Shown here piece after piece: positions 43,005 to 54,460 of a DNA stretch of 64,000 bases (within the stretch, counting starts at the first letter, position 1; the number at the start of each line of letters is the position of its first letter). The stretch is taken from NCBI GenBank assembly GCA_019009955.1, contig CM032233.1:11724501-11788500 (forward strand), given 5' to 3'. Below the pieces are notes generated by a model. That model worked only from the letters and a program-made list of their open reading frames with translations, was not told the DNA's origin and searched no databases. A program made the position numbers and the translations under genes. This DNA comes from Riptortus pedestris (lineage: Eukaryota > Arthropoda > Insecta > Hemiptera > Alydidae).

Positions 43005-43320
43005 TTGGTAGAGATCAACCCGCTGCCGCTATTGCAGTCAGATTGAAACCCTACCGCATGTCCAGGAGGAGTTGCCACCTTAAAGTAAGAACATACATAG
43101 CCCAATTAATAAAATGATACAACAAAGACTGGGAAATCTACGTTACGTGCAAGTCGTCTGACTGAACACCGAAACGAGCAGATATAATAATAGTCAAAAG
43201 AGAAGCAAACGAAGGAATCATCCTAGAAGCCACAGTGAGGTTCGAAACCAATATCAACCGGTCAACAGAAGTAGTCAAGGAAAGGAGCAGGTAGTACCTT
43301 GCTGTGGATACTTCAAGGAA
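43005..43320 (+). pseudogene. R2-like LINE, endonuclease-domain relic
   Basis: Plus strand: CRYCSQIETLPHVQ (CCHC-type finger followed by the ETLPH motif), then in another frame WEIYVTCKSSD, a stop, and RADIIIVKREANEGIILEAT followed by VRFETNINRSTEVVKERSR. In R2-type elements a C-x2-C finger with ETLxH precedes a PD-(D/E)XK nuclease that includes RPDIVV and a TVRFE-like strand. Both are recognisable. It is opposite in strand to the adjacent LINE pieces. Frameshifts make it non-functional. Confidence 0.65.
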
Positions 43321-43392
43321 AAATGAAGCGTTAAAGATTTGCTTATAGGTGCAAGAGGTGAGATATCCAAGAGAACAGCCGAAGTTTTAAAA

Positions 43393-43826
43393 GTCCGTCA
43401 CGCAGGGGCTGCGTAAACTAAGCAGATTTCCCACGTGAAGTTTTACAATAGAGAAATTTCACGAGAGCCGAGCAGTTAATGAAACGGCCAAACTAGCTTT
43501 TGGCGGGAAAGACACTTCGTCCGTTAGCCGCCCAGATTTAATAAAAATGCAAATATCTCGGTTAATATTCAAGATAGAGAATAAATGTATATAACAATAT
43601 TTATAGTAAATTTAATTTGTAATAGGATTGATTCTGTACAATTTTTCGATCCGACGAATAGTAACGGAGATATTTCGAATTTTCGAAAATCCTCCCCTCT
43701 AACCCCCCCCTCCCCATGGTCCGATTTCAGCCGTTAACGAACTTGATCTTTGTTTTTACATAAAACGACTAAATATCGAGTTTGGTAACGATCAAACAAA
43801 AATTGCGACCGCTAGAGCGGTAACAG

Positions 43827-43885
<59 letters not shown>

Positions 43886-44009
43886 GTTTTGAACGGACCT
43901 CATTTTCGTCATCTACTAGGTAGGATCGATGGACATTTGAAGAAAAATTTCGAAAATTCTGTCATGAGTACAACCTCAATAGCTGATTTCCCTTAAGGGA
44001 AATCTGCTA
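43393..44009 (-). mobile_element. HINE-like element with intact ends
   Basis: The 3' end GTCCGTCACGCAGGGGCTGC and 5' end with the perfect palindrome GATTTCCCTTAAGGGAAATC are both intact. TA array about 43831-43880. A short foreign segment (43461-43545, with GGCGGGAAAGACAC) replaces much of the distal interior. The best-preserved termini in the window. Confidence 0.88.
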
Positions 44010-44100
44010 AAAGAACTGGGGTTATCAACAATGGACCTACAGAATTAATTTACTGTTGTACTCAAGCATTCGGTGAGAATTATAAATTATCATTTTTATC

Positions 44101-44560
44101 AGGTATCAGGCAACCTTTGACATGTTGCACGCCAAAATTTAGTGTGCAAATACGTTCGCGGGCCGCTTTTAAAAGTTGTGCATTTTAAAGTAGTGTTCAT
44201 AATTTTTAACGATAGATATCAGACATGAAATTATAACGACTATGTAATTACTATACAATTTATTAAAAAAAAAAAAATGAAATGAAAAAAATAGGTACAA
44301 CATTATAATTAAATCGTAAAATTTGGAATAATTACAAACAACGAAAGTTAAATAGCGACACTGAAATCAATGAGCTTGAATTTGGGAAATTAATCCATCG
44401 ATGTTTGGATTAATTCCACTCATACAAAGACGAAAAGAATTTTCCAAATTATCAGGCAGCCTTGTACAACGTTTTGATTTATTAACTTTCATCAATGAAA
44501 ATAACTGTTCGCATTTATAAGTACTTCCAACCTCACAAATCTCTCCTCATCTTCCTCATT
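44101..44560 (-). mobile_element. hAT element, 3' part
   Basis: A hAT-style end CAGGCAACCTTTGACATG lies at 44109 and the transposase C-terminus at 44368-44560 on the minus strand, about 260 bp inside. The other end was not found. Confidence 0.6.
44368..44560 (-). pseudogene. hAT transposase, C-terminal dimerisation region
   Basis: Minus strand reads VGSTYKCEQLFSLMKVNKSK, then RCTRLPDNLENSFRLCMSGI and NPNIDGLISQIQAH before TGA at 44370-44368. FGSTYxCEQLFSLMKxNKS..R..L.D is the signature of the hAT C-terminal dimerisation domain, specifically the group that gave rise to GTF2IRD2/ZBED-like proteins. All upstream domains (zinc finger, catalytic core) are missing. The stop and the spacing to the terminal repeat fit the true C-terminus. 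Confidence 0.8.
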
Positions 44561-44753
44561 TGAAGTAAGTAATGTAATATTTTTGTTTGATTTGGTTTTT
44601 CAAAATGCCTGGTTGCTCATATATGATTTATACAAATAAAAGCTCCACACAAAGCGGTTCTCCCTTCCACATGGCCCACTTCAAAATATAATTGGAATTG
44701 CTCGTTTTAAAAATAATTAATTTTTTTTAATATTTTTGAAAAGGGATAGGCCT

Positions 44754-44788
44754 CTGAAGATGTTGCAAATGAGCGACGAAACATGTAG
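44754..44788 (+). ncRNA. Hammerhead-like motif
   Basis: CTGAAGA (44754-44760), one T, GTTGC (44762-44766), 6-nt loop, GCGAC (44773-44777), GAAA (44778-44781), then the palindrome ACATGT overlapping the last A. The 5-bp stem has one G-U pair. One extra nucleotide before the stem, as in the other motifs here. Confidence 0.4.
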
Positions 44789-44888
44789 GGCAGCATCAAT
44801 AAAGTTTGCACCGAAAAAAATGTTTTTTTATTAGAGACCCTTGCCATAAAATATGAAGAATATGTAAATAATATTGGGTCCAGAATAA

Positions 44889-45475
44889 GAAGAAAAAAAA
44901 AAGTTTTTTTTTTTAATATTACCCCCTTAGGGCAGATTAGGGCAGATGGGAACCCTCCAGAATGAGGGCAGCTTGTTTCGTTGTTGTATGTGAATGTATC
45001 TATGTGTATGTTCCAATTATATGAAGTTTGTTGACTCCCCCCCCCCCAGTGGTAAGCTATAACCTCAACTGATTTTAGAAGTGAATATTCATCTAATGTC
45101 TAGGCTCTTTCAGAGTTGAATTGGGTAATTGCCTGTTTATCTTGAATTATATTAAAGAATTATTATGGCCAATAAAGATTATTGAATGTAAAGGTTGTCT
45201 GTCTTGGAGGGCTGGAAGATATGGATTGAAGGCGATACGATTGATAAAGAGAGCTGGAAGATAGTCGGACGTATTGTTTGCTCGTCTCCCCGTCAAATAA
45301 AGGAGTCTTCAATTTGGAATTGAGGGGCTTTCTTTGAGAGAACTGATCAGCTCCATTATCGCTCCAGCCCAAGGGGATTTATTGCCGGGTCAGGTCACAC
45401 ATTTCAATATATCATTCCTTATCTGCCCATAGTCTTATATAACCCTCTCCTATAGATTTGGACTTTATTTCAAAT
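44889..45475. other. Low-repeat island
   Basis: No repeat-family match apart from an A-run and a C-run (45039-45047). A 69-codon minus frame (45163-45372) lacks any known domain. Candidate single-copy sequence. Confidence 0.4.
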
Positions 45476-45574
45476 GTTAACAGGTTCCCTTCAGGGGTAA
45501 TCAGCTATTGAGCTTGTACTCGTGAAGCGATTAGAGTAAAACAATTTGAATGGTCACCCAGGAGTTGAAGAAAA

Positions 45575-45794
45575 ACATCCAGCAGGGGCTGCGTCAACTA
45601 AGCAGATTTCCCTCCTGAAGATTAATAATAGATAAACCCATATACTAACAAAACACCACTTGAATTTTAAGTGAATAAATACAAACGGTAATAAGAAATC
45701 ATTCCCCTGCCGGCGGGAAGCGTCTCAAATGTAAACAAACAAGTCTGCCAACGGCAATCTGAAAATCCCCCACCTCCCACTGGTCCGATTTCAG

Positions 45795-45838
<44 letters not shown>

Positions 45839-46552
45839 TTATATATAAAATTCTACTGTACGAGTGTATGTCACTGAACTCCTCCTAAACGTCTGGACCG
45901 ATTTGAATGAATTTTTTGTACGCGTTTGGGTGACGCCCTGGATGGTTTAGATTCACAAATCAGCCCGGAAGATGGAGCAGGAGTGGGGGTCGTAAGGGAG
46001 GCCTAAAATTAAAAATAGGCATATTTCGTTTCCTATTGGTTTTCGATCAATATGCACATGATAAAAGGTGTTTATTTTGTTATTTAGAGTAACTTTGGTT
46101 ATATTCACTTTTGTCGTATAACAAAGTATAAACGAGATATAGACTAAAAAATTAAAGTGAGAGACAACAATTTTATTGGGCACTAACGATTGAACCGAAC
46201 TTCACAAAACGCTATATGTAAATTAGCATTAATTCTTCCATGATTATAAGCTTTATTCAATTTTTTATCTCCGAACTGGTGTGAGGGTTATAAGTGGGGC
46301 CTGAATAAAAAATTCGCGATATTTCATTTTCTACTTGTTTTTAGGCAAACCTGCACATAACAAAAGTTGTTTTTTGTGTTATTAAAAGTAGCTTTTGTTT
46401 TAAACTTAATATTATGCAATTTAATATCCCAATCGCTTCAAATATCACGCAGGACGACGTCTGTTGGGTCCGCTAGTATATATGCACACACACACACATA
46501 ATTTTGAGCGGGCGTCATGAGTACGACCTCAATAGCTGAAGGGAAATCTGCT
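45575..46552 (-). mobile_element. HINE-like element with HelB Helitron in its TA tract
   Basis: 3' end GCAGGGGCTGCGTCAAC, AAGCAGATTTCCC, subfamily A distal block (45577-45790), TA array (45798-45835), HelB (45836-46476), then TA/CA and the 5' end (GTCATGAGTACGACC, GGGAAATCTGCT). A plus-oriented 5' scrap (45481-45570) abuts the left end. Confidence 0.75.
45836..46476 (+). mobile_element. Helitron-type element, family HelB, copy 1
   Basis: Starts TCTTTATATATAAAATTC and ends GGGTCCGCTAG before T. CAGGACGACGTCTG just upstream can fold through GACGTC. The 5' region has ACTGAACTCC and TGGACCGATTTGAATG. The middle (46000-46380) is related to the 298-bp unit of HelA, including GTAACTTTGGTTATATTCAC, so HelA and HelB share an internal module. 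Confidence 0.75.
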
Positions 46553-46996
46553 AAAATGAGGTCAATTCAAAAGTGAGTGTTTGCGCGCTGTATCATTGTT
46601 ATAAATTTACTAGAACCGATATCATTTTTGCCATGTGCTAGTTAGTATCGAAGGACATTAGAGGAAATTTCTCGAAAATATCGTCACGAATAAAACCAGA
46701 GAAGAGAGAGGCTGATTTCGATTGCAGGAAATCTGGTAGTTGTCTAATTAGCGAAACACGTAATTTTCCCAGATTGTCCTGATAGAGTAATAAGTTTGGT
46801 AAACACTTGAATAAACTGAATGATATAGGATGAAAACAAATGAATAACGGCTACTGACTAATCAGTGTAAACAAGATAGGAGCACCTCCCCACCCCTTCT
46901 ACTCACTCATCCCCTATGCCAGCTGCAGACGGGGGTGGGGTAGGATGTTTGGCCAATCAACGTCGTGTTTATTATGCCCTCTAGCCGGTGCAAAAA
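46553..46996. other. No gene recognised
   Basis: Begins with a degraded HINE-like 5' scrap (AGTATCGAAGGACATTAG) and continues as unassigned sequence. Confidence 0.4.
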
Positions 46997-47450
46997 ATCC
47001 GTCACGCAGGGGCTGCGTAAACTAAGCAGATTTCCCTCGTGAATTTTAGTAATAGATAAATTTGCATACTGGTAACACAACACCTACGTGAATATTAAGT
47101 GAATAAATACAAACGGTAATAATAAATCTTTCCCGTCCCGGCGGGAAGCGGCTCAAATGTAAACAAACTGGTCTGCCAACCTCATACCGGAAAGAAAAAC
47201 AATTACTGACTTATATCAGAATATAACATTAATTTTATTGGAAATTATCTGTATCTAGTACTGTAATTTATAATGAATCTGAATAATTTTTATCTCAATT
47301 AATCAAATTTTAGTAGTCCTAGAAGTTAATACGGGGATAAATATAAAGTTAATCTGGGGGATCACCAGAACATATTTGCATATATCTCGTATAATAAAGG
47401 CCTCTTGCAAACAATATTTGCTATTTAAGCTTCAAATAAAGTGGTTTATT
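46997..47450 (-). mobile_element. HINE-like distal half, subfamily A
   Basis: TCCGTCACGCAGGGGCTGCG, AAGCAGATTTCCC, CTGGTAACACAACACC and the rest of the A-type distal block, cut at 47450 where mariner-like MITE sequence starts. Confidence 0.78.
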
Positions 47451-47451
47451 G

Positions 47452-48790
47452 GCTGTGACTTGGCATGGCAGAATTGTGACTTCTGAAGTATCTTTTCTGT
47501 CCTTATTTAACCTCGTAACCTTCTCCAGCGACCTTAACTTACGAATTTCCAATGGAATGCCATACTTTTCGTGACGTATTCTTGTAGAAAATCAAATAAA
47601 ACGAGTTTATATCGGTGAATTACTCGATTCGACGCATCCTTTAGCCGTAAAATACACAAATCTTTATTTTTTGATACGTGCTGTTTCATTGATAAATGCT
47701 TTGACACAAAAACTTGTAGCCAACAAAATTATCTTTGAAACAAGTCTATGGGAAGAGGAATGAATTCTGAAATTTAAAAAAAAAAATTGAATAAAAATTA
47801 AAATGAAATAAAGCCAAAGTATTCTTTATGATTCTACCCTGCAATATACCTTTTATTATTTTTTTTTACACGGAGCTATGCATGTGCAAAAATGTGTTCT
47901 TCTTGCGAATAATTCCTATGCAATTAGTTAAAAACTAATTAATGCTAATAACGTTTTTGTTATGTAGATATTGTATGAAGTAAACATTTTTTTTTGGGGT
48001 TCATTCAAGAATACATTTGTGTTATTTCGTTTTAAATACGTTTTTTGTTTTTGTTTTTGTATTTCTGATTCCATTCTTTTCCCCAGAGACATGTTTCAAA
48101 GATAATTATGTTGGCTACAACAAGGAAGAATGGGTTCTGGAATAAAAAAAAATGTATTTAAAACCACAAAACGCAAAAGTATTCTTGAATAAATCCAAAA
48201 AACAAATGTTTACTTCAAAAAGATCAACATAGCAAAAAACGTTATTAGAATTATTTTTGTTAAAACTAATAACGTAGTAATTATTTGTAAAAGGAATACA
48301 CCCCCTCCCCCCCCTCGCATTGCTCCATGTAAAAAAAACGGTGTGCGGTATCTTCCAGGGAAGAATCATCAAGAATACTTTTGCGTTAATTCGTTTTAAT
48401 TTTTTTTTTTTTTCAGAATTCATTTCTCTTCCCATAGACTTGTTTCAAAGATAATTTTCTTGGCTACAACTTTTATGTCACAGCATTTATCAATAAAACG
48501 TGACGTTTCTGAAATAAAGATTTGTGCGTTTTACTGCTAAAGGATGCGTCAAATCGCAAAAGTCACCGATATAAACTCGTATTAGAATTTGATTTCCTAT
48601 AAGAACCCGTCATAAAATTATGCCATTCAATTGAAAATTCTATAGTTATGGTCGCTGAAGAAGTACTGGAGAAGGTTACGAGGTTGAATATGGACTGGAA
48701 AGGTTCTCCAGGAGTCACAATTTCGCACCCAAGTCTCAGGCATTTATTAACAAAATTGGTGATTTTAAGAGGGGGGGGGGTGACACCGGG
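47452..48790. mobile_element. Compound of mariner-like MITEs in inverted orientation
   Basis: Left halves of the CAGGGTGTCCCA family appear plus (47452-47780) and minus (48410-48790). Core segments (CATTCAAGAATACATTTG; its inverse near 48190) lie between in both orientations, giving a large imperfect palindrome. The block GTAATTATTTGTAAAAGGAA and CTTCCAGGGAAGAATCATC (48270-48371) is shared with the transposase-bearing copy at 2.1 kb. The right terminus is degraded (GGTGACACCGGGGG). Confidence 0.65.
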
Positions 48791-48795
48791 GGTGT

Positions 48796-48842
<47 letters not shown>

Positions 48843-48950
48843 GTTGATGTTTTCGACCAGGTTATATTTATATACGGTATCGTTATGTTTTTTTGTTGTT
48901 TTTTTTGAGTTTCGGTCAATGTTTGTGAAGAAATCTAAGATTATGCCAAT

Positions 48951-48982
48951 ATTTCGAGAATATTTATTTTCTCTTCTTCAGG
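48951..48982 (-). ncRNA. Hammerhead-like motif
   Basis: Minus strand: CTGAAGA (48981-48975), one A, GAGAA, an A/T loop, TTCTC, GAAA (48955-48952), TATTGGC. 5-bp stem; related to the copies at 32694-32727 and 56351-56382 together with about 60 bp around it (TTTCGGTCAATGTTTGTGA). Confidence 0.4.
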
Positions 48983-49089
48983 GCTGAAAAAATACAACCT
49001 CCTCTAGTTTAATAACAATGTGCAATATATGTTGAATAGTACCTGTATTTTTACAGTCCTATAAATATTCTTATTATAAAACAATAACA

Positions 49090-49093
<4 letters not shown>

Positions 49094-49143
<50 letters not shown>

Positions 49144-49619
49144 CTATTGTATGTATGCATGTCACTGAATTCCTCTTAAACGGCTGGACCGATTCTAATG
49201 ATTTTTTTTGTATGCGTTTGGGTGACGCCCTGGATGGTTTAGATTCACAAATCATCCCGGCAAATGGAGCAAGAGTGGGGGTTGTAAGGGAGGCCGAAAA
49301 TTATAAATAGCTATATTTCGTTTCCTGTATAACTGAACCGAACTTCACAAAACGCTATATGTAAATTAGCATTAATTCTTCCATGATTATAAGCTATATT
49401 AATTTTTTTAGGTTCGAACGGGAGTGGGGGTTATAAGGGAGGCCTGAATAGAAAATTCGTGATATTTCATTTTCTATTTGTTTTTAGGCGAACTTGCACA
49501 TAACAAAACTTTTGTTTTTGTGTTATTAAATGTAGCTTCTGTTTTTAACAAAATATTAGTAAATTTAATATACTAATCGCTTGAAATATCATGCAGGACA
49601 ACGTCTGACGGTCCGCTAA
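49094..49619 (+). mobile_element. Helitron-type element, family HelB, copy 2
   Basis: After a TA array come ATTCTATTGTATGTATGCAT and the shared GGCTGGACCGATTCTAATG. The 3' end is CAGGACAACGTCTGACGG, then TCCGCTAA before T, so CTAA satisfies the Helitron CTRR rule. Shorter than copy 1 by an internal deletion near 49327. Confidence 0.72.
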
Positions 49620-49638
49620 TATATACATACATACATAC

Positions 49639-49685
<47 letters not shown>

Positions 49686-49686
<1 letters not shown>

Positions 49687-50432
49687 GTTACTGTGAAACC
49701 CCGGAGCGTGGGAAATCCTAAGTTTTTCCGGTAAATCTTAGGATTTACCAGAAGCGTTGGTAAATGTCCGATTTTGTTTTTCAAATCGGACTTTAGCCAG
49801 TAAATCTTGGGATTTGCCAAGAGGCTCGGTAAAAGCTAGAATTATGTCCATCAGGATGCCTCTTTCGGACTTTTACCAACATATTTTAATAGGTAAATCC
49901 TAACATTTTCCAGCGTCTGACGGTAAAAGTTGGAATAAAGGTTATTTGAAATGAAAATTTTAGAATAAGTTTAATTATTATTTGTTATAGCATGGGGGAG
50001 AATTGTGGCACTTTGAATTGCACTTCATATTAGCTAACTTGCACAAACATTTCTTATTTGAACATTTTTTTAAGCAGTTGCATTTTTTGAAACCCTGGCC
50101 ACCAACCAATGACTGTTGACGAACTGCGGTGCGAAGGCTTATCTCTTCGTCGGGCACTTCATCAGGAGACATGAAAATGAGGTAGGGGGAGTATCCCTGT
50201 CCCCACTCCTCTTCACTGGACATTTACCAATGAGCCTTGGCAAATCCGCACATTTACCAAACAGCATTGGTAAAAGTACGAAATCTCACATTTATTTTAT
50301 GTTTTTCGGGCATTTACCAAGCTAGTCGGTAAATCCGGGAATTGACCAACTGCCATGTGGTAAAAGCTCGAATTTCATCTAAATTTCGGACTTGAACCAG
50401 TGCTCTTGGTAAATCCTAAGATTTACCGGTAA
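49686..50432 (-). mobile_element. Ginger-like DNA transposon, internally deleted copy
   Basis: The left end GTTACTGTGAAACCCCGGAG matches the left terminal repeat of the fuller copy at 57476. The right end stops at GATTTACCGGTAA, about 35 bp short of the terminus. The interior keeps the Cys-rich C-terminus and lacks about 640 bp present in the other copy. Both are full of GGTAAATCC / GGATTTACC motifs in inverted orientation. Confidence 0.75.
49978..50223 (-). pseudogene. KRBA2/Ginger-like integrase, Cys-rich C-terminus (copy A)
   Basis: After a start created by the deletion, the frame reads FMSPDEVPDEEISLRTAVRQ, then CNCLKKCSNKKCLCKLANMK and CNSKCH. CxCKKxC(x)nCxCxKxxxxCxxxCH is the Cys-rich tail of KRAB-A-domain-2-like proteins, which derive from Ginger/GIN-type integrases. 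The first 16 residues are not part of the ancestral protein, because they are encoded by sequence brought in by the deletion joint. Confidence 0.7.
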
Positions 50433-50862
50433 TTAACTTCATTTCAACAGCCGATCCTTGCTACGGAGAAATGATAATGGAATCTGAGGGTATTTGGGAA
50501 AAGTGCTTGGAATACACAGCCTCTGCGTCAGCCAATCTCCATTCATCATCTGAGTCATTCATGCCCACTGCCATTCTGAGAAATTAACTTCATTTCAACA
50601 GCCTCTTCCTCTCTCTATCTTTCAAGTGTATTAATTTGTCGAATCTAGGTATTCATTGAGATAATGATTTTTCCTTAACCCATTATGAAGAGGAGCTTCC
50701 AAATCAATATGCTTCTTTCAGAATGAATTTTACTTATTAGAACTCCTAAATATAATAGCCATTTCCGTTTAGGGGAGATTTAATTGAATTACACCAAATA
50801 TCCTTTATTAATCTTCTCAACTCATAGAATAAACATAATTATATTCAGTACTTGAAAAAGTC
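50433..50862. other. Low-repeat island with a short direct repeat
   Basis: AATTAACTTCATTTCAACAG occurs at about 50432 and again at about 50583. The first copy coincides with the truncated end of the Ginger-like element. No gene recognised. Confidence 0.45.
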
Positions 50863-50869
50863 CTTCACG

Positions 50870-51433
50870 CTGAGGCTGCGTTAATTATGCAGATTTCCAC
50901 GTGCGTCACGTATATGCATTTATCTCAAAATGTAATAGTTCAATGAGAACATTATTCGGTATTTGAGCTTCAAATAAAGTGCTTCATAATATAACAGCTC
51001 ATTGTTAATACGTCAGGAGTAGTAGTCCAGGAACTTAAGATGGGGGACATATTTGCATGTATGCCGTATAATAAAAGTCTCTTGAAAACTATATTTGGTA
51101 TTTAGGCTTCGAATAAAGTGATTTATATTATATAACAGAGTAATGTTTATGTAAAATGAGTAGAAGTGGGGGTTTGCTGAAGGCTGTAAACTGAAAAATG
51201 CAAGTATCTTGGTTATTAATTAATGTAGAGAATAAATTTATATGACAATATTTGTAGGAAATTTAATTTACAATAAGATTGATTTTATACAATTTTTCGA
51301 TTCGACGTATGGTAAAGGAGATATTCGGAATTATCGCAAATCCACCCCTCTAAACCACCCCCCCCCCTCTCCCACTGGTCCGATTTCAGCCACAAAAATT
51401 GCCAATGCTAAAGCGTTAACAGACAAATATATA

Positions 51434-51474
<41 letters not shown>

Positions 51475-51547
51475 AATAGAAGAAATGTTTCGAAAATCAC
51501 ATCATGAGTACGACCTCAACAGCTGACTTCCCGAAGGGATATCTGCT
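50870..51547 (-). mobile_element. HINE-like element, B-type end fused to A-type interior
   Basis: 3' end GTCCTTCACGCTGAGGCTGC with the B-type block to 51010, then A-type interior (AGTAGTCCAGGAACTTAAG onward), TA array (51426-51471) and 5' end (CGACCTCAACAGC, GATATCTGCT). The join at 51010 mirrors the composite copies. Confidence 0.72.
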
Positions 51548-51695
51548 CAAACAATCTCTCTAATACGCTGTAATTTTTCTCTGTAACAATAGCTCTAATA
51601 CGCTGTAATTTTTAAATCGTATTTTATTAAAATTGAATAATACAATTCCATTTATTTGCGCGTTTGTGTGTTCCTTTGTGTGCATGCGTGCTAAG

Positions 51696-51736
<41 letters not shown>

Positions 51737-52031
51737 CGTGCGTGTGTGTGTGATTTATCTATTAATTTAATTTTTTTTTAATACACTTTGCCATCCATTT
51801 GCTTATAAATTTAATATTTGGTATTGTTGTTTTCTCGTTGTGTTTTGAGTTTTGTAGTGTTCTATTTGCGTATTGTTATTTAATATTTTGTTGTGTTTTC
51901 TATGTGTGGCTTTTTTTTGTGTATTCTTTTGTTAGTAGTTACCTTTTATTTCTAAATTTAAATGAACAACATCGTCAAAGTTGTGAAGCTCTCAAAAAAT
52001 AAATATAACCCGATACGTTTGAAATTAAAAA
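51548..52031. other. Unassigned; (GT)n array
   Basis: GT/GC array at about 51700-51752. The T-rich stretch after it opens a 67-codon frame of hydrophobic residues (51799-52002), which I read as compositional. Confidence 0.45.
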
Positions 52032-53066
52032 GTCTGTCACGCAGGGGCTGCGTAAACTAAGCAGATTTCTCATCTTGAAGTTTAACAATAGATAAATCTA
52101 CATACTGGCAACACAACACCACGGTGAATATTAAGTGAATAAATACAAACGGTAATAAGAAATCTTTCAGTCAATTTTAATAACCTCTCGACGGGAAGCG
52201 TCTGAGATGTAAACAAATAGATTTGCCATCCTCTCGCCAGAACGAAAAACAATTACTGAAATATATCAGAAAATACCATTTTAATTTTATTGAAAACTAT
52301 TTACTATATCTAGTACTGCAATTTATAATGAATCAGAATAATCTTTAACTCAATTAAATCAATCATAGTATTCCAAGAGCTTAAGATGGGGAGGGGAGCA
52401 TCAGAACTTATTTGTATGTATCTCTTGTAATAAAGGTCTCTTTATAACAATATTTAAGCTTTGAATAATGTGGTTTCGTATACAACAGGGTATTGTATAT
52501 GTAACAAGAGTAGAAGTGAGGGTTTCCTGGAGGCCAAAAATTGAAAAATGCAAATATTTCGGTTAATATTCAAGATAGACAACAAAGGCGTTTAACATTT
52601 ATAGAACATTACATTTGCAATAAGATTGATTCTATACAATTTTTCGGCCCGACGCATAACAAGAGAGATATTTTGAATTTTCGAAATTCAAAACAATATT
52701 TACTATTTAAGCTTAAATTCTGTGAAATGCCAACAATAACTGAGTATTGTTTATGTTACTTGAGTAGAATTGGGGGTTTGCTGAAGGCTGAAAACTGAAA
52801 AATGCAAATATCTCGGATAGTATTCAAGGTAGAGAATAAATGTATATATGTATATTTATAGTACATTTAATTTGCAACAGGATTGTTTCTATACAAGTTT
52901 TCGATTTGACCTATAGTAACAGAGTTATTTCGAATTTTCGAGAATCCCCCATCCCACTGTTCCCATTTCAGCCATTAACGAACCTGACCTTTATTTTTGC
53001 AAATATCGAGTTTGATAACGATCAAACAAATATTAAGACCGCTAGAGCGTTAATAGACACACACAC
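52032..53066 (-). mobile_element. HINE-like element, A-type, with internal duplication
   Basis: GTCTGTCACGCAGGGGCTGC start and distal block to 52440. The interior around AAAAATGCAAATATTTCGG is present twice (52535-52690 and 52790-52950). It ends at ACCGCTAGAGCGTTAATAGA and a short CA tract. The 5' end is missing. Confidence 0.75.
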
Positions 53067-53456
53067 ATATTTATAATTTAGAAACAATAACTAAATATAA
53101 AAAAAGTAGTTACGCTCTGAAATAATATATTAAACCCAAGATTAATTTCTGGGAATAATTACCATTGAATAATTATGCCACTGTGGATATTTAATTATTA
53201 AATGACATTTTATGAATGTATGTTCAGTATTATAAATGTGCTATTAAAAACATGTTTTGTTAAAATCCTTTTTCTTGCTATTGGCCTTGATTTTCTAGAA
53301 TTCGATCTTTGAATGAATCCCTGATTTGTCCTATTACACACAAACACACACACAATATGAATATATTTTTAAAAAATCAGAATTATAAACAATATATAGA
53401 TATCAATAAATAAGTTTTATAATACATATATGCATATATATTTACACACACACATA
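53067..53456. other. No gene recognised
   Basis: AT-rich, with CA repeats at both edges. Confidence 0.4.
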
Positions 53457-54460
53457 CTAGTTAAAGTACCCGGCGATACCCGGGAAATCATTGTTGACTG
53501 ACTAATGATGGCATTTTTGTAGTAAGACTTCAATGTGTACAATTACACTTCCCTCTACGACGTATTGTTTTCCCGAAATAGCCAATCCTAAAGGGCAACT
53601 TTTGGCGACTAATAAAATAGAAAGTTTAGTTATAAAGAGTAAATGAAAATGTATTCCTAACCTATCCCTCTACACTTTTTGACTCACCGTTTTTGAATAA
53701 TTCAAATCATAATCATTAGTAGCATTTATTACAATTAAATATCTTCTATAATGAACATATTTCCTGTGAATAACCAATCCAGTTTAAGCTTAGTTTCGTA
53801 CGCAAATTATAATTGTAATAGTAAATCTCACTATAAATTACTTCCAGTAATGCCAGCATTTTACAGGAAATAAGTAAACTCAATTAACTGCTTTAGCCTC
53901 CCGTCATCTTCCGCTCATATTAAAGTTACATATCAACATTCTTCTCCTTAAATTATTGATTCAAAATATTATTTTAATAATTGATCTACCTGACGGAATT
54001 AAATAATAGTGGTGCCCTAAAAATAATTTCGTTTATATTCAAAACGATAGGTGAGGGGAAGAGATCGTAGCCCTCCCTGTAACCTAAGTAATACTTTAAA
54101 CAATCATATCAAGTTTAAACGAATATTGTCTTTTGTCTTAATGACATTACCATTAACGTTTAATTGTTATGATATTACATATTTGTTTCAATAACATCAT
54201 GATATGAAAATAAGATAATATATTTCACAGAGCCAAATAGTTTGATTCCCTTCAACTTCCTCTATCACTCCCTGTACAAATTCAGCATGACTTATGAAAT
54301 TAAATAATGGAAATGCTCTTATAGTTTACATTTATATTTAAAAAAAATAACCAGGTTATTTTCTAGGAGGTGGGGGGGGGCGGAGATTTATAACCTCACC
54401 AATCCGAATCACACATAGAACTAACATATAAGACTAAAACATAACATCATTTGTCAAAAT
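53457..54460 (-). mobile_element. Helitron-type element, family HelC, 3' half
   Basis: 3' end at the left: CTAGTTAAAGTACC with hairpin CCCGGCGATACCCGGG. The first about 350 bp are the reverse complement of 55430-55777 (shared TTCAATGTGTACAA, TGAATAATTCAAATCATAA, AGCATTTATTA). No 5' end visible; the inner boundary is approximate. Confidence 0.65.

Noticed and set aside
49978..50223. Intact small Cys-rich protein gene
   Set aside because: The second copy at 57.7 kb and known family structure show it is the tail of a longer integrase, with its apparent start created by a deletion.
51799..52002. 67-codon hydrophobic frame as a small membrane protein
   Set aside because: The sequence is T-rich after a GT array, which gives Phe/Leu/Val codons by composition; no signal or conservation can be seen.
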